Below, piece after piece: positions 19,028 to 27,855 of a DNA stretch of 64,000 nt; the stretch's first letter is position 1; each line of letters begins with the position of its first letter. Location of the stretch: assembly GCF_011761355.1 (NCBI RefSeq), contig NZ_JAASRW010000004.1, positions 175,866 through 239,865 of the forward strand, in the 5' to 3' direction. Origin of the DNA: Paenibacillus lupini. Lineage in GTDB: Bacteria > Bacillota > Bacilli > Paenibacillales > Paenibacillaceae. The translations under genes and the position numbers were made by a program. The notes beneath the pieces are model-generated. The model ran no database searches. It worked only from the letters and a program-made list of their open reading frames with translations, and was not told the DNA's origin.

Positions 19028-19055
19028 GCCTTGTTCCCGAAACAGGGCTTTTATT
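19028..19055. terminator. Intrinsic terminator between convergent genes
   Basis: GCCTTGTT (19028-19035) pairs with AACAGGGC (19041-19048), followed by TTTTATTTG on the plus strand. Confidence 0.65.
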
Positions 19056-19072
19056 TGCTCCCGACTCCTTAT

Positions 19073-19930
19073 TTATAGAAACTGCTTCTTATATTCGCTT
19101 GGCGGAATACCAACGGTGCTGCGGAAGATCCGGCTGAAGTACAGCGGATTATCGTAGCCAACAACAGCTGCAACTTCCTTCACATGGAGAGAGGATTCGG
19201 AGAGGAGCTTTTTCGCTTCATTCATCCGAATGTCGGTAATATATTTCATCGGCGTCATGCCGGTTACTTCCTTAAACTTATGAATAAACCGGAATACACT
19301 TAAGCTGCATTCTCCTGCGAGATCAGAGATGCTTAAGTTGTCGCTGTATTTTTCATGCATGAAAGCAATCATCTGATTAATATCAGGATGCCGGCCTTGT
19401 GATCCCAGCTCGTCTGTCGACTGCAGTCTTCTTCCTAGAAGGGTGAGCATCTCGAGCAGATAAGCGGTTGTCAGCTGACCACGAAGCGGCATGTGGCTGT
19501 TTAGTTCTTGTATGATTTTTTTAAACAATGCAATCACTTCGTCTATGATTCCAATCGTATGAATGGACTGCTTCAGCAGACCAAATTGCTGCAAGTAATC
19601 ATAAGCACTATATCCGGTAAAATGAATCCAATAAGCTTCCGTTCCATCCTCCGCCTGATAGCTGTAATGCTGTGGCTGCCCCGGGGTGTAGATGACGAAG
19701 TTCCCGCTTGTCACCTCGATCGTTTCATCTTGAAAGCGAAATAATCCTTTTCCCCCTGTAATATAGATCAGTTGAAAATCAACCCGCCCTTGATCCCGAT
19801 TACGCGACAGGCTCTTGGTTTGAAGCCTTTGATAACCACACCAATTGACCGCTAGAAATTGCTCTGTATTGTTAAGGCCATGCTCCTGCCAACTATGCGC
19901 ATCGCCGGAAATACTGATCACAAGCCTCAC
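19073..19930 (-). CDS. AraC-family transcriptional regulator
   Basis: 285 residues: an N-terminal cupin sugar-sensing domain (about 1-165, with 'SGNFVIYTPGQPQHYSY') and a C-terminal double helix-turn-helix ('LSISDLAGECSLSVFRFIHKF' and 'VKEVAAVVGYDNPLYFSRIF'). It is divergent from the GH2 gene, with 114 nt between the start codons containing a TATAAT at about 19994. It most likely activates the GH2 and GH172 genes in response to their sugar substrate. Confidence 0.87.
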   Translation of the reverse strand: MRLVISISGDAHSWQEHGLNNTEQFLAVNWCGYQRLQTKSLSRNRDQGRVDFQLIYITGGKGLFRFQDETIEVTSGNFVIYTPGQPQHYSYQAEDGTEAYWIHFTGYSAYDYLQQFGLLKQSIHTIGIIDEVIALFKKIIQELNSHMPLRGQLTTAYLLEMLTLLGRRLQSTDELGSQGRHPDINQMIAFMHEKYSDNLSISDLAGECSLSVFRFIHKFKEVTGMTPMKYITDIRMNEAKKLLSESSLHVKEVAAVVGYDNPLYFSRIFRSTVGIPPSEYKKQFL

Positions 19931-20044
19931 ACTCCTGAAACAATTTTGTGTATGTTTACAGCAATTTGATTCATTCTATATTCCCTATTATAGCTCTATA
20001 ATCTAGGTGAATCGCAATTTTGTGAATGCGAAAGGGGAAAGAAG

Positions 20045-22453
20045 ATGAACAAGGGGCGTATCATTAATAATATCAATTTGGGCTGGAAGTTTTATAGAGG
20101 CGATGAGCCTAGTGCTTGGTATAAAGGCTTTGATGATTCCAATTGGCGCAATGTCACTCTTCCTCATGATTGGTCGGTAGAGGAGCCGTTCTCGGAGGAG
20201 CATTCCAGCGGAACCGGCTACTTGCCGGGTGGCATAGGCTGGTACCGGCAATCGATATCCCTCCCTTCGGATCTCCAAGGTAAACGTGTCTTCATTACTT
20301 TTGAAGGCGTTTACAATAATTCGCAGGTGTGGTGCAACAGCTATTATATCGGGAAAAGGCCTTATGGCTACAGCTCGTTTACTTATGATATAACCGATTT
20401 TATTTCATTTGGCGACAGCCCAAATGTCATTACGGTGAAAGTCGACCATAAGGACATTGCAGATTCCAGATGGTTCACTGGCTCCGGTATATATAGAGAT
20501 GTATACGTGACCGTTACGGATCAGGTTCATATTGATACATACGGTGTGTTTGTCACCACGCCAGAAGTGTCGGAGGAGCAGGCAACGGTGGCTGTTGACG
20601 TTCGATTATCGAATGGAAATGCCATGGATGAGTCTGTACAGATTCGAAATGTGCTCTTAGATCAAGCAGGGCAAATCGTTCAAACCGTGAACAACAGCGT
20701 AACGGTATCGGGTAAGTCTACAAAAGATACGGAGCAGTCCATGATTGTTGCGAATCCGAAGCTTTGGTCGCCGGATACTCCTTATCTTTACACCATGCGG
20801 ACAGAAGTGAGCAAAGACGGCGAGTTGATCGATCATGTAGAGACCCCGGTCGGCATTCGTTGGTTCGCTTTTGACCCCGCTCAAGGCTTCTTCCTTAATG
20901 GCGTTAATATGAAAATGAAGGGTGTCTGCGTTCATCACGATGCAGGTGGTCTAGGTGCCGCTGTTCCGGCAAAAGTATGGGTTCGCAGGCTTGAAGCTTT
21001 GAAGGAAATGGGCTGTAATGCGATCCGGATGAGCCATAATCCGCCAGCTTCTAATTTGCTGGATCTGTGCGATCAGATGGGCTTCCTCGTTATTGACGAA
21101 GCGTTTGATGAGTGGGAAGGCGTAAAAAATAAATGGTCAACTGGCCATAACGTCTACCCGCCGAAGCATTTTGGCTATTATGAGGATTTCCCGCAGTGGG
21201 GTGAGATTGATCTGAAGGAGATGGTACTGCGTGACCGCAACCATCCATCGATCATCATGTGGAGCATTGGCAATGAGGTCGATTACCCGAATGATCCGTA
21301 TTGCCATCCTTATTTCGAGACAATGACCGGCAATAATGATGCGAATAAACCGGCTGCCGAGCGGCAATATGATCCGAATAAGCCAAACGCGGATCGTCTG
21401 GCAACGATTGCGAGACGACTTGCGAAAGCAGTCAAGGAATGTGATACAACTAGACCGGTTACAGCCGCACTAGCCTTCCCGGAATTATCAAACTTAACGG
21501 GCTATGCGGAAGCGCTCGATATCGTAGGCTACAACTACAAAGAGCATATGTATAAAGATGATTTGCAGCAATATCCGGATCGGGTGACTTACGGCAGCGA
21601 AAATAGCTCCAGCCTCGAAGCCTGGCTTGCTGTTCGGGATAATGATGCGATAAGTGCCCAGTTCATCTGGACGGGCATTGATTATTTGGGTGAAGCAAGA
21701 GGCTGGCCAGTGCGGGTAGCTGGTGCCGGATTTATGGATACGGCCGGATTTAAGAAGACGAGCTATTATTACCGTCAAAGCTTATGGAGTGATAAGCCGG
21801 TAGTCTTCCTCACGGCGATGAAAGCAGACGAAGCAGAGAAGGGATCAAGAAGATGGACCGGCGGCGATCCACATTGGAACTTTGAAGCGGGAGAGCTGAT
21901 GAGGGTCAGCTGCCATACGAACTGTGAAGAGGCGGAGCTGTTCCTGAACGGGCGGTCGCTTGGCAGTAAGAAGCTGGCGGATGCTCCGAAATTGTATCTG
22001 ACGTGGGAAATCGCTTATGAAGAAGGTACGTTAGTGGTGGTTGCGAAAGGGAAGGACGGAGCAATCCATACGTGTACGCTAAGTACCGTATCTGAACCGG
22101 CTCAATTGCAGGTGAACGTTGATGCGGCTGAGCTTCATGCCGATGGTCAAGATATTGCCCATATCGAGATCCAGATTACGGATGAAGATGGTCAACTAGT
22201 CTATACGGCTGAACATCCTATTGCCCTGTCCATTGAAGGTCCTGGTGAAATTATCGGAATGGAGAATGGCAATATTCAAGATTTGGAGCCGTATAGCTCA
22301 AGAACTCGGAAAGCCCATCACGGCAAACTTCTTGTCTATGTAAGAACAACAACGCAGGTTGGTGAGATCGTCGTGACTGCAGAGGCAGAAGGACTAGGGA
22401 CTACGAAGATAACGATCAGATCGGTAGATATTGTAGAAACCGTGCAAGCATAA
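20045..22453 (+). CDS. Glycoside hydrolase family 2 protein (beta-galactosidase/glucuronidase type)
   Basis: 802 residues. N-terminal jelly-roll sugar-binding domain, an Ig-like domain, then the TIM barrel with acid/base glutamate in 'WSIGNEVDYP' (about residue 410) and nucleophile glutamate in 'YGSENSS' (about 519). After the barrel come a DUF4982-type domain and a C-terminal Ig-like/Big domain. No signal peptide, so cytoplasmic. The exact specificity (beta-galactoside or another beta-glycoside) cannot be fixed by eye. The GH172 gene follows after 45 nt in the same operon. Confidence 0.9.
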   Translation: MNKGRIINNINLGWKFYRGDEPSAWYKGFDDSNWRNVTLPHDWSVEEPFSEEHSSGTGYLPGGIGWYRQSISLPSDLQGKRVFITFEGVYNNSQVWCNSYYIGKRPYGYSSFTYDITDFISFGDSPNVITVKVDHKDIADSRWFTGSGIYRDVYVTVTDQVHIDTYGVFVTTPEVSEEQATVAVDVRLSNGNAMDESVQIRNVLLDQAGQIVQTVNNSVTVSGKSTKDTEQSMIVANPKLWSPDTPYLYTMRTEVSKDGELIDHVETPVGIRWFAFDPAQGFFLNGVNMKMKGVCVHHDAGGLGAAVPAKVWVRRLEALKEMGCNAIRMSHNPPASNLLDLCDQMGFLVIDEAFDEWEGVKNKWSTGHNVYPPKHFGYYEDFPQWGEIDLKEMVLRDRNHPSIIMWSIGNEVDYPNDPYCHPYFETMTGNNDANKPAAERQYDPNKPNADRLATIARRLAKAVKECDTTRPVTAALAFPELSNLTGYAEALDIVGYNYKEHMYKDDLQQYPDRVTYGSENSSSLEAWLAVRDNDAISAQFIWTGIDYLGEARGWPVRVAGAGFMDTAGFKKTSYYYRQSLWSDKPVVFLTAMKADEAEKGSRRWTGGDPHWNFEAGELMRVSCHTNCEEAELFLNGRSLGSKKLADAPKLYLTWEIAYEEGTLVVVAKGKDGAIHTCTLSTVSEPAQLQVNVDAAELHADGQDIAHIEIQITDEDGQLVYTAEHPIALSIEGPGEIIGMENGNIQDLEPYSSRTRKAHHGKLLVYVRTTTQVGEIVVTAEAEGLGTTKITIRSVDIVETVQA

Positions 22454-22498
22454 GCAGGCATCGCAGCCTATTCATCTCATGGGAGGGATTTAGCTAAT

Positions 22499-23578
22499 AT
22501 GAACGCATTTAACGGACTAGGTATGGGACTTGGTAATTTGGCACGGGTGTCAAACGCGGTAACGCGGTCGATATCGCCGGAGAATTTTACGGGCGAGAAG
22601 GGTAAGGGAGCAATGGCGACGGAAGGAACGGGTGCTCAGGCGGCCCGCGACTTAGGGTTAGGCTGGAAAGTGTCTCCTTCCGTAAAAATCGAAGGACATG
22701 AAGAGTTTACGATGGGTGTCATCGATGGGCCGGGTATGATTCAAAATATTTGGCTGACTTGTCCTCATCAGGCGGTGAGATCCCTTATTTTCAAGATTTA
22801 CTGGGATGAGGAAGAGGATCCATCCGTATGTGTGCCGGTAGGCGATTTCTTCTGCAACGGATGGGGTGAGCGGGCGCTTGTCAATTCGCTGCCAATCTCG
22901 GTTAATCCAGCTGGAGGCTTCAACAGTTATTGGGAGATGCCTTTCCGCAAGAAGGCACGTATTGTCATGACCAATCTGTCGCATGAATCTACGTTCCTGT
23001 ATTACCAGATTAATTACACGCTGACGGAAATTCCAGAGGATATGGCTTATTTCCACGCGCAGTGGCGCCGCAGCAATCCAGTCAAATATATGGACGTCCA
23101 TACGATTGTTGACGGCATTAAAGGTAAAGGCCATTTTGTAGGTACTTATCTCGCCTGGCAGGTCAACAGCAACAACTGGTGGGGAGAAGGCGAGCTGAAA
23201 TTCTACATGGATGGGGATAAGGATTATCCAACAATCTGTGGAACAGGTACCGAGGATTATTTCGGCGGGGCTTGGAACTGGGATATGAACGGGCAATATG
23301 TAACGTACTCCACGCCGTTCCTTGGCATGCATCAGGCGATTAAGGCGGATGGCTTGTACAAGGCGAACCAGCGCTTTGGTATGTACCGTTTCCATGTGAT
23401 GGATCCGATCCGTTTCGAGGAAGACTTTAAAGTGACGGTGCAGGCACTAGGCTGGCGCTCGCATGGACGTTATCTGCCGCTGCAGGACGACATTGCGTCG
23501 GTTGCTTATTGGTATCAGCTTGAGCCGCATGCTGCTCATCCGGCTATGCCAGGCATTGATGAATTGGAGATTATTTAG
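22499..23578 (+). CDS. DUF2961 / glycoside hydrolase family 172 protein
   Basis: 359 residues with the DUF2961 signature regions 'GPGMIQNIWLTCPHQAV', 'DFFCNGWGE' and 'TICGTGTEDYFGGAWNW'. Characterised GH172 members act on difructose dianhydride or alpha-D-arabinofuranosides, usually as oligomers of double-jelly-roll subunits. No signal peptide. Its operon with the GH2 gene suggests they act in sequence on one oligosaccharide. Confidence 0.87.
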   Translation: MNAFNGLGMGLGNLARVSNAVTRSISPENFTGEKGKGAMATEGTGAQAARDLGLGWKVSPSVKIEGHEEFTMGVIDGPGMIQNIWLTCPHQAVRSLIFKIYWDEEEDPSVCVPVGDFFCNGWGERALVNSLPISVNPAGGFNSYWEMPFRKKARIVMTNLSHESTFLYYQINYTLTEIPEDMAYFHAQWRRSNPVKYMDVHTIVDGIKGKGHFVGTYLAWQVNSNNWWGEGELKFYMDGDKDYPTICGTGTEDYFGGAWNWDMNGQYVTYSTPFLGMHQAIKADGLYKANQRFGMYRFHVMDPIRFEEDFKVTVQALGWRSHGRYLPLQDDIASVAYWYQLEPHAAHPAMPGIDELEII

Positions 23579-23654
23579 CTTTGTGAAAATGTCCCATAAG
23601 TCATTAATATGACGATGGGACAGCCCGTTGTTATCGGGTTAAACTGCAAACTGC

Positions 23655-23767
23655 GCATTCGAATGTTCTTCCGATCGCCATTGCTCGGGGATTCCTTGAA
23701 TCAACGAAGTAAGGTAGGGATCCCCTCACAAAAGCGAACGCTGACGCTTCTCCAGAATCATTCGAAT
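23655..23767. repeat. 113-nt dispersed foldback element, copy 1
   Basis: The ends ATTCGAATG (23657-23665) and CATTCGAAT (23759-23767) are complementary, and an inner CGGGGAT arm faces ATCCCC. A second copy lies at 51136-51248. The two copies match over most of their length (shared 'ATGTTCTTCCGA', 'CGGGGATTCC', 'ACGCTTCT'). It could be a small structured RNA or a miniature inverted-repeat element. The remaining 23.58-23.81 kb interval has no supported gene. Confidence 0.7.
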
Positions 23768-23810
23768 TGCTCCGTTCTGCCGTTAACCTGTCCTTAACTT
23801 CTTAAAAATC

Positions 23811-23872
23811 AAAACCGCCAAAAAGCGTTGCAAGGATAGCTCCCTGCAACGCTTTTTGGCGGTTTTGCCCCT
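23811..23872. terminator. Very strong bidirectional terminator
   Basis: A perfect 22-bp stem (23811-23832 with 23845-23866) containing CCGCCAAAAAGCGTTGCA, with A and T runs on both sides. It separates the GH2/GH172 operon from the convergent cupin gene. Confidence 0.93.
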
Positions 23873-23881
23873 TTTCTTTTA

Positions 23882-24285
23882 TTACAGGTCCAATAGTTCT
23901 GACTCGTATCGTTCAAACAGTCGTTTCATAGATTCCATACTTCTATCGGAGGTTGAATGTATGGCCTCAATTAACTCATTAATTCGAGTTGTCATGATGA
24001 GGAGATATCTTGCTTCCTCCGTCCCCGGATTCCAGTAGGTATGGGCCGAGGAGCGATAACTGCATCACCAACCTTTGCCTCAATCACTTGCTCTCCAATT
24101 TGGAAGCCAAGTGTCCCCTTCAAAATGTACCAGGCTTCGTCATCCTCGTGATGAATATGCAGCGGGGCAATCTTCATTGGCTCAGCCCCTGCTGTACATC
24201 CCTCGGCCGTCCATTCTGCCATGACGAGATTTGCTCCTGCATTCGCTAATAATTGCCCAGCTAACGGTGATGAAATGATATTCAT
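23882..24285 (-). pseudogene. Cupin-domain protein, frameshifted
   Basis: The first 85 residues encode a cupin with the metal motif 'PLHIHHEDDEAWYILKG' and 'VGDAVIAPRPIP'. Near 24036-24042 the frame shifts: the original frame stops at 23994, while the +1 frame continues with 'YWNPGTEEARYLLIMT' and a further charged helix to a stop at 23882. A cupin normally has the 'PHTYWN' strand here, so about 7 nt appear lost. The start ATG overlaps the stop of the AraC-type gene by 4 nt, so the two are coupled. Original function is unknown. Confidence 0.75.
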
Positions 24286-25157
24286 ATTGGCTGCCCCTTC
24301 CTCATATCGCGTGGAGATAAGCCCCTAAGCTGACGGAACAGCTTCGAGAAGCTGTTAATGCTGCTGCATCCGACTTCGGCGGCAATATCTGTGACGCTCA
24401 TCGATGTATTTTTAAGCAGGTACTCTGCTTTATTGACTCGGTTCAGATTCATATATTGGACCAATGTTTGGCCAGTCATTCTCTTGAACATCCGGCAAAA
24501 ATGGTACGGGCTCAAATGAACGAAGGAAGCTGCCTGCTCAACGGTGACACGTTCAGTCATGTCAGATTCAAGAAGAGTAAGCAACTCCTTGAACTGGTCA
24601 GTCTTCGTGCGGAAAGCATTCATCTCCGTGTCACTGCGCTGCTTCACGGTAAACTCTCGGCTGAGCCAGGTGAAGAGTAACTGGCAATAGGAGCGGACGG
24701 CAAGCTCGAAGCCGTGGCGTTTCTGCTCGAATTCGTCGGCAAGCTGCATGGCGATTTGTTTCAAAAGCGGATAAAAGGGATCTGTCTGCTCGATCCTGTT
24801 CGCAATCGCCGATAATCCGTTCGTATAAGGAGCGACCAAGCCAACAATATGCGGCTCCTTCAGCCCCAGCATAGACGGGTTAAACACAAAAGCGTAGACC
24901 GTGAACGGTTCATTCGGATGAAGCGAAGTGGCGGAGTGCAGCTCGCCGCTGTTGACGAACAGCATATCGCCAGGTTTGGTCGGGAACGGCCGTCCCCCGA
25001 TTTGATAGACGACTTCACCACTCTCGACATAGATCAACTCGAAATGCTCATGCCAATGAAGGCGCAGTGAGCATCCTGGCCGGAAGGTGGGGTGAAACAC
25101 ATTGATCGGCAGAGCAGGATCGGTCATGATCGTATTTTCCCATAGGTCTCTTCGCAT
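24282..25157 (-). CDS. AraC-family transcriptional regulator with N-terminal cupin
   Basis: 291 residues. N-terminal cupin with 'HWHEHFELIYVESGEV' and 'KPGDMLFVNSGELHSA', C-terminal AraC double HTH ('VTVEQAASFVHLSPYHFCRMF', 'VTDIAAEVGCSSINSFSKLF'). The start at 25157 has GGAGG 7 nt upstream; a longer in-frame start exists but runs into the intergenic region. It is divergent from the MATE exporter (174 nt apart) and coupled to the broken cupin gene. Confidence 0.85.
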   Translation of the reverse strand: MRRDLWENTIMTDPALPINVFHPTFRPGCSLRLHWHEHFELIYVESGEVVYQIGGRPFPTKPGDMLFVNSGELHSATSLHPNEPFTVYAFVFNPSMLGLKEPHIVGLVAPYTNGLSAIANRIEQTDPFYPLLKQIAMQLADEFEQKRHGFELAVRSYCQLLFTWLSREFTVKQRSDTEMNAFRTKTDQFKELLTLLESDMTERVTVEQAASFVHLSPYHFCRMFKRMTGQTLVQYMNLNRVNKAEYLLKNTSMSVTDIAAEVGCSSINSFSKLFRQLRGLSPRDMRKGQPI

Positions 25158-25331
25158 GATGCTGCCTCCAGCAATTAGATTAGCAAGATCGGGATAATAA
25201 AGAACAAGAAGTATTAAGACATTAACGGTCGAAAGTTCTATATTGATTAATGTTATCACAGATTCATGAAATGGTGGATATCCGATTCGTTGAGCAAAAT
25301 TGTTTAACAAGCTGGGAGGCAACAGACAGTA

Positions 25332-26696
25332 ATGGTGCGCGTCAAGACAGATAAGTCTCTTTCGTTATACACACTCGCTTGGCCGATTGCCATCGAGTTG
25401 ATTTTACAATTTCTAATGGGAACTGTGGACTCCTTGATGGTCAGTAAGCTTGGGGATAACGCGGTATCGGCCGTAGGCGTATCTAATCAGGTTATGCGTT
25501 CGTTATTAACCATCTTTGTGCTGATTAACGGTGGTGTAGGCATTATTATTGCACGGAAATGGGGAGCAGGCGACCCGAATACAGCACGTCGTGCAGCGGC
25601 TATGGCTATAAAAGTTGGGGTTATTAGTGGAGCGCTTGTCAGTGTCTTGTTTGCTTTTGGCTCGGGGGCGATTGTGCATCTCATGGGTACACCTGCCGAA
25701 GTGGTGCCACAGGCAACTACCTATATGACGTTTATTGGAGCATGCTCCATTCTGACAGAGATGACCATGATGCTGACGGTGATGATCCGAAATACAGGCA
25801 ATACGCGTGGGCCGATGATGATTGCTATTGGGATGAACGCAGTCCATGTTCTACTGAACTATGTGTTTATTTTCGGAGAGTTTGGTTTTCATCAGATGGG
25901 GATTGAAGGGATTGGGATCTCGACCATCATCAGCCGCCTGCTTGCGGTAATCGTTGGAGTATGGCTGCTGCTTCGATCATTCCCGAGTCCGTTTCAGCGG
26001 AATGACTGGCGTGGATTCGACCGTCCGCTGCTGAAGGAAATGATCGGAATTGGTCTGCCGAATCTGGGTAATGCTGCATCATGGGGGTATTCCCAGATCG
26101 TAACGCTGGCCATCGTATCCTCGATGGGAGCAGTCCAGCTCGCGACATTTTCTTACTTCAACATTACCCAGCAGCTGCCTTGGCTGATTGGTAATTCAAT
26201 TGGGATGGCCGTTCAAATTCAGTGTGGTCAGCTATACGGCGGAAAGCGGTATGACCAGGTATACCGAGCGCCTTATAAAGCTGCAGCAATTGGAATTATA
26301 CCGACACTTACGCTTGCGGTTCTGCTATATGTATTTGGGAATACGACGGTCGGGTGGTTCACTTCGGATCAGGAGATTACGAGCTTGCTGCTGCCATTAT
26401 TCCTCTGGTGTATAGTCTGGCAGCCGATGCGTACATGGACTTATTCATTCAATCAGTCTTTGATGGCGATAGGTGAAGCTAGGTTTGTTGCGCTGAGTAG
26501 TGTCCTTGGCATGTGGATCTTTGCAACAGGCGGAGCTTATGTATTTGGCGTGGTGCTCGGAATGGGCGTCAAAGGCGTATTATTCGGCTTATTGCTCGAC
26601 GAGTTCCTCCGTGCGATCCTTGTCGGTTGGCGCTGGCTCGGCCGCCGCAAGCTGCCACGGCAAGTCGAGCAGCCAACTGCTGTTCAGACAGTGTAG
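25332..26696 (+). CDS. MATE-family multidrug/toxin exporter
   Basis: 454 residues with twelve predicted membrane helices in two homologous halves, the usual MATE length. Features include 'GTVDSLMVSKLGDNAVSAVGV' in helix 1-2 and the repeat-half motif around 'NSIGMAVQIQCGQLYGGKRYD'. It would export a cationic compound by Na+ or H+ antiport. Divergent from an AraC regulator, which may control it. Downstream palindrome at 26810 with a T run probably terminates it. Confidence 0.88.
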   Translation: MVRVKTDKSLSLYTLAWPIAIELILQFLMGTVDSLMVSKLGDNAVSAVGVSNQVMRSLLTIFVLINGGVGIIIARKWGAGDPNTARRAAAMAIKVGVISGALVSVLFAFGSGAIVHLMGTPAEVVPQATTYMTFIGACSILTEMTMMLTVMIRNTGNTRGPMMIAIGMNAVHVLLNYVFIFGEFGFHQMGIEGIGISTIISRLLAVIVGVWLLLRSFPSPFQRNDWRGFDRPLLKEMIGIGLPNLGNAASWGYSQIVTLAIVSSMGAVQLATFSYFNITQQLPWLIGNSIGMAVQIQCGQLYGGKRYDQVYRAPYKAAAIGIIPTLTLAVLLYVFGNTTVGWFTSDQEITSLLLPLFLWCIVWQPMRTWTYSFNQSLMAIGEARFVALSSVLGMWIFATGGAYVFGVVLGMGVKGVLFGLLLDEFLRAILVGWRWLGRRKLPRQVEQPTAVQTV

Positions 26697-26756
26697 ACGA
26701 ATGTTGGGTGGCTATCTCACAAGAGGAAACTCCTGGGGAGATTAGCTGTGTTATGC

Positions 26757-26957
26757 GATAAGACCCTGCGAGGGTCTTATCGGGTGAAAGTTAAGTGAAG
26801 TTAGTAATCATAAGACCCTGCGAGGGTCTTATTTTTTTGAAATTGGCAGAAAACTGCCACGTTGTAATCGGTATGAGGTCCAATAAGACCCTGCGGGGGG
26901 CTTATCGGGTGATCGTTAAGTGAAATGAGTAATCATAAGACCCTGTGAGGGTCTTAT
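26757..26957. repeat. Palindrome array, ATAAGACCCT type (four stems)
   Basis: Four stems of the form ATAAGACCCT-NNN-AGGGTCTTAT start at about 26757, 26810, 26882 and 26935. The pairs 26757/26810 and 26882/26935 are each 53 bp apart and the whole pair repeats after 125 bp, with shared linker words (CGGGTGA, AGTAATCATAAG). The stem at 26810 has a seven-T tail and can serve as terminator of the MATE gene. The same family is at 34910-35103. Confidence 0.88.
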
Positions 26958-27036
26958 CGCTATGCATCCACGTGCCAAATCCCATCGTCTTTTTAAATGA
27001 CTTATGAGATACCCTTTTTTTGGGGGCAGCGGAGCC

Positions 27037-27226
27037 CTACGTTGGAAAGTATCCAGTATAATGGCGGATGGATTTGCTGCTCAAATGCCACGTTGGAGTT
27101 CATCCAATGATATGGACGCTATAGAGGCAATTTGCTCTCTTGAGGTCTTTTCTATTGGATGAAATCCAGTCTGCGATTGACAGTGGTGTGAATACGAGCG
27201 ATTACGTTGTACGAAATCCAGTCTGC
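27037..27226. repeat. Palindrome array, ACGTTGGA type (four stems)
   Basis: Elements centred on TTGGA-N5-TCCA palindromes begin at about 27042, 27093, 27155 and 27207, that is spacings of 51, 62 and 52 bp. The first two read ACGTTGGA on the plus strand, the last two read GAAATCCAGTCTGCG, in mirrored orientation, as in the array at 12640. With the neighbouring arrays it fills the 697-nt gap between the MATE gene and 27394; I see no gene in that gap. Confidence 0.7.
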
Positions 27227-27256
27227 GTTTGGCGGGCAGCGATGGGATGGCTTTGA

Positions 27257-27290
27257 AGTGAAGTAAAGTGAAGTAAAGTGAAGTAAAGTG
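27257..27290. repeat. 10-bp microsatellite
   Basis: AAGTAAAGTG is repeated three times in tandem at 27261-27290, preceded by a partial copy. It is followed by the perfect palindrome AGCACCGGTGCT at 27301-27312. No coding role is apparent. Confidence 0.8.
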
Positions 27291-27393
27291 GCCCTAGAGC
27301 AGCACCGGTGCTGTGCATCACATACTCCCAAATGAAGGGATTACCAGCTTCAAGCTTGAACTATTATGCTAATCAAGCATTGGAGGAATGTAA

Positions 27394-27732
27394 TTGTACC
27401 GGTATGTTCTATTACTCGTGTTTGTGCTAGTGGCAGGCTGCAGCAACCAGACTAACATAATTCAAAAGAATAGCAGTTCAACAATCGCACTTGAGCAATA
27501 TTATTTCTCGGGCATAGAGGAGCGGATCAATCAGTTAAGCGCAAAGCTCCTCGCAGATGGCTATAAAGTGAGTGCCCCCGTCTCGTACAAGCATGAAGGC
27601 TCAATCGAATATTCTATATACTCAACAAAAGAAATACCTAGAGGTCAGATTGCGGTTGAAGATCAGAAAGCCGCGCGTTACGCGGATGAATTCGATGTAG
27701 GTTATGACGGTAATGGCATCGCATTGGAATAA
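27394..27732 (+). CDS. Small lipoprotein of unknown function
   Basis: 112 residues starting at TTG 27394, 7 nt after GGAGG. The N-terminus is a lipoprotein signal with lipobox LVAGC (cysteine about residue 16). The mature part is charged, with lysines, glutamates and tyrosines, and no family I recognise. The htpG promoter starts 18 nt past the stop codon, so it is transcribed separately from htpG. Confidence 0.7.
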   Translation: MYRYVLLLVFVLVAGCSNQTNIIQKNSSSTIALEQYYFSGIEERINQLSAKLLADGYKVSAPVSYKHEGSIEYSIYSTKEIPRGQIAVEDQKAARYADEFDVGYDGNGIALE

Positions 27733-27749
27733 GAAGGACGTCGTTCCGG

Positions 27750-27817
27750 TTGACACCGAAAAACCCGTTATTATATAGTTAGATTATGGATTAGCACTCT
27801 GATATTGAGAGTGCTAA
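27750..27817 (+). promoter_or_regulatory. htpG promoter with CIRCE operator
   Basis: TTGACA at 27750-27755 and TATATA at about 27772-27777 form a SigA promoter. Downstream at 27791-27817 is a perfect CIRCE element, TTAGCACTC-N9-GAGTGCTAA, the binding site of the heat-shock repressor HrcA. So htpG here should be a class I (HrcA) heat-shock gene. Confidence 0.92.
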
Positions 27818-27855
27818 CGAACAAGTTAAATAACTGAAGGGAGAACGTTATCTCA

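Noticed and set aside
26757-26957. CRISPR array or simple terminators
   Set aside because: Repeats are palindromes in regular pairs with similar linkers, not repeat-spacer units, and four stems in a row are not needed for termination.
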